In this document: piece after piece, positions 6,001-10,263 of the stretch | Numbering within the stretch: the first letter of the stretch is position 1 | How the letters are laid out: each line of letters opens with the position of its first letter | Assembly (NCBI GenBank): GCA_964517075.1 | Contig: CAZFAT010000101.1 | Location: 1 to 10,263, forward strand | Length of the DNA stretch: 10,263 nucleotides | From: CAZFAT01 sp964517075 | Lineage (GTDB): Bacteria > Acidobacteriota > Vicinamibacteria > Vicinamibacterales > SCN-69-37 | Reading direction: 5' to 3' | Program-made: the position numbers and the translations under genes | Notes under the pieces: generated by a model | Database searches by the model: none | What the model was told of the DNA's origin: nothing | What the model saw: only the letters and a program-made list of their open reading frames with translations

Positions 6001-7622
6001 GGATTGCGAAGGTGCGCCATTCGACGCCAGGCGTCACGCTGATTTCGCCGCCGCCGCACCACGACATCTACTCGATCGAGGATCTGGCACAGCTCATTTA
6101 CGACCTGAAGAACGCCAATCGCGAGGCGCGCATTCACGTGAAGCTGGTCGCCGAGGTGGGCGTCGGCACGGTGGCGGCCGGCGTGGCCAAGGCGCATGCG
6201 GATGTGGTGCTGATCTCCGGCCACGACGGGGGCACCGGCGCGTCGCCACTGACCAGCATCAAACACGCCGGCGTGCCCTGGGAACTGGGGCTCGCCGAGA
6301 CGCAGCAGGTCCTCGTGCTCAACCGCCTGCGTGACCGGATCGTCGTGCAGGTAGACGGCCAGATGAAGACGGGTCGCGACGTCGTCATCGCCGCGCTCCT
6401 GGGCGCCGAGGAGTTCGGCTTCGCCACGGCGCCGCTCGTGGTGGCCGGCTGCATCATGATGCGGGTCTGTCACCTGAATACCTGCCCGGTCGGCATCGCC
6501 ACGCAGGATCCGGTGCTGCGGGAGAAGTTCACGGGGCGGCCGGAGTTCGTCGAGAACTACTTCCGGTTCGTGGCGGAGGAAGTCCGCCAGCTCATGGCCG
6601 AGCTGGGCTTCCGGACCATCGAGGAGATGGTGGGCCGCGTGGATCGGCTGGATCTGCGCCAGGCCGTCGATCACTGGAAAGCCAGGGGCCTTGATCTGTC
6701 GCCCATCCTCCACGAGCCGGCGGTCGGTCCGGAGGTCGCGCGGCGGAGCGTGACCTCGCAGGACCATGGTCTGGACAAGGCGCTGGACAACGAGCTCATT
6801 CGTCGCTGCCAGCCGGCCCTGACGAAGCGGAAGCCCGTCACGCTGCGCCTGCCGATCCGGAACGTCAACCGGACCGTGGGCACCATGCTCGGCGCCGAGG
6901 TGACGCGGCGGTTCGGCGGACGGGGGCTGTCGGACGACACGATTCGGCTGACCTTCGAGGGCACCGCCGGCCAGAGCTTCGGCGCCTTCGTGCCGCATGG
7001 GATGACGCTGACGCTCGAGGGCGACGCCAACGACTATTGGGGCAAGGGGCTGTCGGGCGGCAAGCTGATTGTGCGGTCGCCGAAGGCCGCCACGTTCGTG
7101 CCCCACGAAAACGTCATCATTGGGAACGTGGCCCTGTACGGCGCGACGAGCGGTGAGGCGTACGTCGACGGCCTCGCGGGCGAGCGCTTTGCCGTGCGCA
7201 ACAGCGGCGCCCTCGCGGTGGTCGACGGGATTGGCGATCACGGTTGCGAGTACATGACCGGCGGCCGGGTCGTCGTGCTCGGGCGGACCGGCCGGAACTT
7301 TGCGGCCGGGATGAGCGGGGGCATTGCGTACGTCCTGGACGTGGACGGCGCCTTCGGGACCCGGTGCAATCACACGCTCGTGGACCTCGAGGAGCCGGAT
7401 GAGGATGATCTCGAGCTGGTGCGCGATCTGATCGGGCGCCACGTGCAGTACACGGGCAGCGCGCTGGGCCGCCGGCTGCTGGCCGAATGGGCGGTGACCG
7501 CGGCACGGTTCGTCAAGGTGATGCCGCGCGACTACCGGCGCGTGCTGACGGCCGAGGCCAAGGCTCGCGCCGAGGACCGGGAGCCGGCATTCGAGGAGCT
7601 CGTGGGAGTGGTGCGTGGGTAA
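3036..7622 (+). CDS. gltB: Glutamate synthase (NADPH) large subunit
   Basis: 1,528 residues, the normal size for the GOGAT alpha subunit. With GltD it converts glutamine plus 2-oxoglutarate into two glutamates using NADPH, the GOGAT half of ammonia assimilation, in the cytoplasm. Seen in order: a class II glutamine amidotransferase domain with nucleophile Cys22 (HDACGVGF) after a 21-residue propeptide that should be cleaved, plus TGDGAG (61-66), HNGE (262-265) and DRNGLRP (378-384); a central domain around 465-750; the FMN/2-oxoglutarate synthase domain around 800-1170 with SGEGGEDPNRY (about 921-931) and GHDGGTGASP (1062-1071); the 3Fe-4S cysteines C1139-x5-C1145-x4-C1150; and the glycine-rich GXGXG beta-helix domain around 1270-1460. 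Every key residue checked is present. It overlaps gltD by 8 bases, so the subunits are co-translated. An unusual nested hairpin precedes it. The reading frame is free of TTA, CTA and TCA codons. Confidence 0.98.
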   Translation: MDQHPFPSPQGLYDPRHEHDACGVGFVVHVKGDRSHAIVRQALQLLINLLHRGACGCEVNTGDGAGILIQMPDRFLRQETARLGMTLPVERGYGAGLVFLPHDPAARQRIQALVEQVAAEEGQPVLGWRDVPVDLGQLGPSAIRVAPVFRQVFIGRGPALPAPGESVAGDAAFERKLYVIRKRIEHAVDQSTDPADRAFYVVSLSSRTLIYKGMLTANQIESMFPDLTDDAMESALALVHQRFSTNTFPSWPLAHPYRYVAHNGEINTLRGNINWMRAREALLQSDLFGEDLRKILPIIREGGSDTATFDNVLEFLVMAGRPLPHAILMMIPEPWSGHESMSPARRAFYEFHASLMEPWDGPASIAFTDGTMIGAVLDRNGLRPSRYWVTKDDLVIMASEAGVLDIAPESVLVKERLHPGKIFLIDTAQGRIVEDEEIKDQLAREHPYAGWLRDHLVAIEDLPDAPEVPLPDPDTVRQRQQVFGYTDEDLKLLVGPMARQGEEPIGSMGNDAALAVLSDRPRLLFDYFAQLFAQVTNPPLDAIREKLVTSMESTIGPEGNLIAPTPESCRQIKITSPILDNDQVAKLRHIRAAGFRSATLPMLFDPDADGPGLAHAMDALSAQAEAAVRDGVNILILSDRGVTRDRAPIPSLLATAGVHHHLVRAGLRTRCALVVEAGDAREVHHVSLLLGYGAGAVNPYLAFETLDDMIRQGALEGGLTHVQAVTGYIKALNYGVLKVMSKMGISTLQGYCGAQIFEAVGLHRTLVDRYFTSTPSRLGGIGIDVIAEEVRRRHTRAYVDRPAAELELDPGGEYQWRRDGELHLFNPETVFKLQHATRTGQWTVYRQYATLVNDQSRRLGTLRGLIDFRQAPAPIPLDEVEPVEAIVRRFATGAMSFGSISQEAHELLAIAMNRLGGKSNSGEGGEDPNRYRRDPNGDWRRSAVKQVASGRFGVTSEYLVNASDLQIKMAQGAKPGEGGQLPGFKVYPWIAKVRHSTPGVTLISPPPHHDIYSIEDLAQLIYDLKNANREARIHVKLVAEVGVGTVAAGVAKAHADVVLISGHDGGTGASPLTSIKHAGVPWELGLAETQQVLVLNRLRDRIVVQVDGQMKTGRDVVIAALLGAEEFGFATAPLVVAGCIMMRVCHLNTCPVGIATQDPVLREKFTGRPEFVENYFRFVAEEVRQLMAELGFRTIEEMVGRVDRLDLRQAVDHWKARGLDLSPILHEPAVGPEVARRSVTSQDHGLDKALDNELIRRCQPALTKRKPVTLRLPIRNVNRTVGTMLGAEVTRRFGGRGLSDDTIRLTFEGTAGQSFGAFVPHGMTLTLEGDANDYWGKGLSGGKLIVRSPKAATFVPHENVIIGNVALYGATSGEAYVDGLAGERFAVRNSGALAVVDGIGDHGCEYMTGGRVVVLGRTGRNFAAGMSGGIAYVLDVDGAFGTRCNHTLVDLEEPDEDDLELVRDLIGRHVQYTGSALGRRLLAEWAVTAARFVKVMPRDYRRVLTAEAKARAEDREPAFEELVGVVRG
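7604..7608 (+). promoter_or_regulatory. gltD: Ribosome binding site of gltD inside gltB
   Basis: GGGAG within the final gltB codons lies 6 bases before the GTG at 7615. It supports this start, which overlaps the gltB stop by 8 bases, and implies translational coupling of the two subunits. Confidence 0.6.
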
Positions 7623-9078
7623 GATTACGGGCTTCCTCGAGATCCATCGCGCCAAACCGAAGACACGGCCCCTCCCTGAACGCGTCCGGGACTGGCGCGA
7701 AGTCTACTTGCCGGTCGCCGAGCAGGATTCGCGCAATCAGGGTGCCCGCTGCATGGACTGCAGCATCCCGTTCTGTCACCAGGGGTGCCCGCTCGGCAAC
7801 CTGGTGCCCGACTGGAACGACCTCGTGTACCGCAACCGGTGGCGCTCCGCCATCGAGCGGCTGCACGCGACGAACAACTTTCCGGAGTGGACGGGCCGGC
7901 TCTGCCCGGCGCCCTGCGAGGCGTCGTGCGTGCTCAGCATCAATGACGATCCGGTGACCATCAAATCGATCGAGCTGTCGATCATCGAACGGGCGTTTGA
8001 CGAAGGCTGGATCGGGCCGGAACCGCCGGCTCACCGCACGGGCAGGCGCGTGGCCGTCATCGGATCGGGACCGGCGGGGCTGGCCGCGGCTCAGCAGTTG
8101 AATCGCGCCGGGCACCTCGTGACCGTCTTCGAGCGCGACGACCGCATCGGCGGGCTGCTGCGCTACGGCATCCCCGAGTTCAAGATGGAGAAGCGGTTCC
8201 TGGACCGCCGGCTCGCGGTGCTCGAGGCCGAGGGCATCGTCTTCCGGCCTGGCGTCAACGTGGGCGTGGATCTCACGGCGGGTCAGCTGGGGGAAGACTG
8301 CGACGCGGTGCTGCTGGCCGTCGGCGCCACGTGGCCGCGCGATCTGCCCGTGCCTGGCCGCGAACTTCGCGGGATTCACTTCGCCATGGAGTACCTCACC
8401 CAGCAGAACCGGGTGTGCGAGGGGGACGCCGTGCCGGTGCGCGACCTCATCACCGCGGCGGGGAAGCACGTGGTCATCATCGGCGGCGGCGATACCGGTG
8501 CCGACTGTCTCGGCACGGCGCACCGGCAGGGGGCGCGGTCGGTGGCGCAGCTGGAGCTGCTCCCGCAGCCGCCCGCAGATCGCGCCGCCAGCAATCCGTG
8601 GCCGGAATGGCCCAATGTCTTCCGCATTTCCCCCGCCCACGAAGAGGGGGGCGACCGGCTCTTCTCGGTGTCGACCGAGCGGTTCTCGGGGGATGCGGAC
8701 GGCCAGGTCCGCCAGCTGCACGCGTCCAAGGTCATCGTCGTTCGTGAAGAAGGCCGACCGGTGATGCAGAAGATCACGGGGTCGGAATTCAGCATCCCGG
8801 CCGACCTCGTGCTGCTCGCCATGGGGTTCGTGGGACCCGAACGTGGCGGGCTGGTCACCGAGCTGGGCCTCGAGCTGACCCCGCGCGGCACGGTCGCGGT
8901 GGATGCCCACTGGAGGACGAACGTCCCCGGGGTCTTTGCCGCGGGCGACGCGCAACGGGGGCAGTCGCTGATCGTCTGGGCCATCGCCGAAGGGCGGAGT
9001 GCGGCCCACGGCATGGACGCGTATCTGATGGGCGCCTCGGCGCTGCCCGCGCCGGTCGCCGCGCTGGCGGGAGCGTGA
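7615..9078 (+). CDS. gltD: Glutamate synthase (NADPH) small subunit
   Basis: 487 residues, the usual length of the GOGAT beta subunit. It takes electrons from NADPH through FAD and passes them by iron-sulfur clusters to the FMN of GltB. Seen: an N-terminal iron-sulfur domain with C46-x2-C49-x4-C54-x3-C58 and C97-x3-C101-x3-C105; the FAD Rossmann motif VIGSGPAGLAAA (148-159); the GGLLRYGIPEFK block (179-190) typical of GltD and its relatives; the NADPH Rossmann motif VIIGGGDTGADC (287-298); and the C-terminal FAD contact FAAGDAQRGQ (441-450) followed by VWAIAEGR. The protein starts GKITGFLEI, the standard GltD N terminus, which confirms the GTG start. The last 15 residues are Ala/Pro-rich and look dispensable. 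The stop TGA overlaps the start of the next gene as GTGA, placing a regulator in the same operon. Confidence 0.98.
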   Translation: MGKITGFLEIHRAKPKTRPLPERVRDWREVYLPVAEQDSRNQGARCMDCSIPFCHQGCPLGNLVPDWNDLVYRNRWRSAIERLHATNNFPEWTGRLCPAPCEASCVLSINDDPVTIKSIELSIIERAFDEGWIGPEPPAHRTGRRVAVIGSGPAGLAAAQQLNRAGHLVTVFERDDRIGGLLRYGIPEFKMEKRFLDRRLAVLEAEGIVFRPGVNVGVDLTAGQLGEDCDAVLLAVGATWPRDLPVPGRELRGIHFAMEYLTQQNRVCEGDAVPVRDLITAAGKHVVIIGGGDTGADCLGTAHRQGARSVAQLELLPQPPADRAASNPWPEWPNVFRISPAHEEGGDRLFSVSTERFSGDADGQVRQLHASKVIVVREEGRPVMQKITGSEFSIPADLVLLAMGFVGPERGGLVTELGLELTPRGTVAVDAHWRTNVPGVFAAGDAQRGQSLIVWAIAEGRSAAHGMDAYLMGASALPAPVAALAGA

Positions 9079-10263
9079 CCGCGCCTCGCGCCGCCGCCGT
9101 CGTCGAGGGGCCGGAGGCCGCGATTGGCGACCTCCGCCAGATCACCACGCTCACCGAGATCAGTCACACCCTGTCAGGGACTCTGAGCCTGCGGTCCGCG
9201 CTGGGGCGTGTCCTCGAGATTCTGAGCCGGCAGTACGGCGTCAGCCGGGGGGCCGTGACGCTGGTGGATTCGGCCGGGCACCTCCACGTGCAGGCGGCGC
9301 ACGGCGTGTCGCTCGACCGCGCCGGATCGCGCTACGGCCTGGCGGAGGGCGTGACGGCGCGCGTGGTCGAGAGCGGCAAGCCGGTCATTGTGCCGCAGGT
9401 CAGCCGCGAGCCCATGCTGCGCGATCGGCTGACGCGGAGCGACGGCGATCGCCGCGATGCGTCATTCCTGTGCGTGCCGGTCGTGCTGAACCGGAGGCCC
9501 GTGGGTGCCCTGGCCGTCGATCTGCCGTTCCGGCGGCATCGCGATTACGATCAGTACGCGCGGTTGCTGCGGCTGGTGGCTGCCATGGTGGCGCAGGCGG
9601 TCCGGGTCGAGCGGCTGGTGGACACCGAGCGGCAGAAGCTGCTCGAGGAGAACATCCACCTGCGCGAGGAGCTGCGCGAACGCTACGACTTCTCGCGCAT
9701 CGTCGGGACGAGCGGCCCGATGCGGCAGGTGTACGAGCAGATTGCGCAGGTGGCCCGGACCAATACAACCGTGCTGCTGCGCGGAGAATCGGGCACCGGC
9801 AAAGAGCTGATCGCGCACGCGATTCACTACAACTCCCCGCGAGCGAAACGGCCGTTCGTCAAGGTCAGCTGCGCGGCTCTGCCGGAAAGCCTGATTGAGT
9901 CTGAGCTCTTTGGCTATGAAAAGGGGGCATTTACCGGGGCGCAGGGGGCCAAGAAAGGCCGGTTCGAACTGGCCGAGGGGGGCACGCTCTTCCTCGACGA
10001 GATTGGCGAGCTGAACGTCACGACCCAGGTCAAGCTCCTGCGCGTGCTGCAGGAACGGGAATTCGAGCGACTTGGGGGGACAGAAACCATTCGCACGAAC
10101 GTTCGGCTGATCACGGCCACCAACAAGGACATGGAACACGCCATTGCCGGCGGCGCATTCCGCGAGGATCTGTACTACCGGTTGAACGTCTTCACGATCT
10201 TCGTTCCGCCGCTTCGGGAGCGGAAGCCCGATCTGTTGCAGCTAGCCGACTACTTTCTGGAGA
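9075..10263 (+). CDS. NifA-like sigma-54-dependent transcriptional activator (GAF + AAA+), cut by right edge
   Basis: Open from a GTG at 9075 to the window end, 396 codons; the C-terminal part, expected to carry a Fis-type helix-turn-helix, is missing. Seen: a GAF sensor domain at about residues 17-177; a charged helical linker (about 178-205); then a sigma-54 activator AAA+ domain with Walker A GESGTGKE (237-244), the sigma-54 contact loop GAFTGA (284-289), Walker B GGTLFLDE (302-309), sensor I ITATN, and arginine fingers R363 and R369 in FREDLYYR. The linker-to-ATPase sequence (ENIHLREELRERYDF, then MRQVYEQIAQVARTNTT) closely resembles NifA. Such proteins hydrolyse ATP to open sigma-54 promoters. 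The start overlaps the gltD stop by 4 bases, and upstream codons in this frame offer no other start. Whether it controls nitrogen fixation or general nitrogen assimilation is unknown, so no symbol is given. Codons in the ATPase part end in A or T more often than in the GAF part. Confidence 0.93.
   Translation, partial: MTAPRAAAVVEGPEAAIGDLRQITTLTEISHTLSGTLSLRSALGRVLEILSRQYGVSRGAVTLVDSAGHLHVQAAHGVSLDRAGSRYGLAEGVTARVVESGKPVIVPQVSREPMLRDRLTRSDGDRRDASFLCVPVVLNRRPVGALAVDLPFRRHRDYDQYARLLRLVAAMVAQAVRVERLVDTERQKLLEENIHLREELRERYDFSRIVGTSGPMRQVYEQIAQVARTNTTVLLRGESGTGKELIAHAIHYNSPRAKRPFVKVSCAALPESLIESELFGYEKGAFTGAQGAKKGRFELAEGGTLFLDEIGELNVTTQVKLLRVLQEREFERLGGTETIRTNVRLITATNKDMEHAIAGGAFREDLYYRLNVFTIFVPPLRERKPDLLQLADYFLE

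Noticed and set aside
3024..7655. Very long minus-strand open frame opposite gltB as a real gene
   Set aside because: It mirrors gltB codon for codon, has no recognisable domain, and is explained by the absence of TTA, CTA and TCA codons in a GC-rich gene.
9462..10139. Minus-strand open frame opposite the NifA-like gene
   Set aside because: The plus strand encodes clear GAF and AAA+ motifs over the same stretch; the antisense product resembles nothing.

Overview
The window is a GC-rich (about two thirds G+C by eye), densely packed bacterial chromosome segment. It holds six protein genes, two cut by the window edges, and no gene-free stretch above about 110 bases. I see no transposase, phage gene, tRNA, rRNA or CRISPR array. 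Strong G/C third-position bias, many GTG starts and the protein styles suggest a high-GC soil-type Gram-negative lineage. Acidobacteriota (Vicinamibacteria-like) is my best guess, but this is an impression and not a demonstrated placement.

Left part (1-1940, minus strand): a two-gene operon read leftwards. A 523-residue FAD-dependent GMC oxidoreductase is followed, with a 4-base GTGA stop/start overlap, by the N-terminal 124 residues of a Gfo/Idh/MocA NAD(P)-dependent oxidoreductase that runs off the left edge. The pair looks like a sugar or sugar-alcohol oxidation module; the substrate cannot be read from sequence.

Middle (1941-3035): a LysR-type regulator reads rightwards, divergent from the GMC gene. 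The 67-base gap between them holds an imperfect palindrome (TATG-N8-CATA with outer GATT/AATC) with a -10-like hexamer for each direction at its edges, a typical layout for a LysR autoregulated divergent promoter. The next gap, 107 bases in front of gltB, can fold into nested stems that end just before the ribosome binding site.

Right part (3036-10263, plus strand): gltB and gltD, the large and small subunits of NADPH-dependent glutamate synthase (GOGAT), overlap by 8 bases. gltD overlaps by 4 bases a NifA-like sigma-54 activator (GAF plus AAA+ domain) that runs off the right edge. This couples nitrogen assimilation (glutamine + 2-oxoglutarate to 2 glutamate) to an enhancer-binding regulator that probably controls further nitrogen genes beyond the window.

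The core enzymes are ordinary. The points worth a second look are the gltB leader structure, the LysR operator and the question of which flank it controls, the gltBD-NifA-like operon, and the Cys-rich motif in the GMC enzyme.
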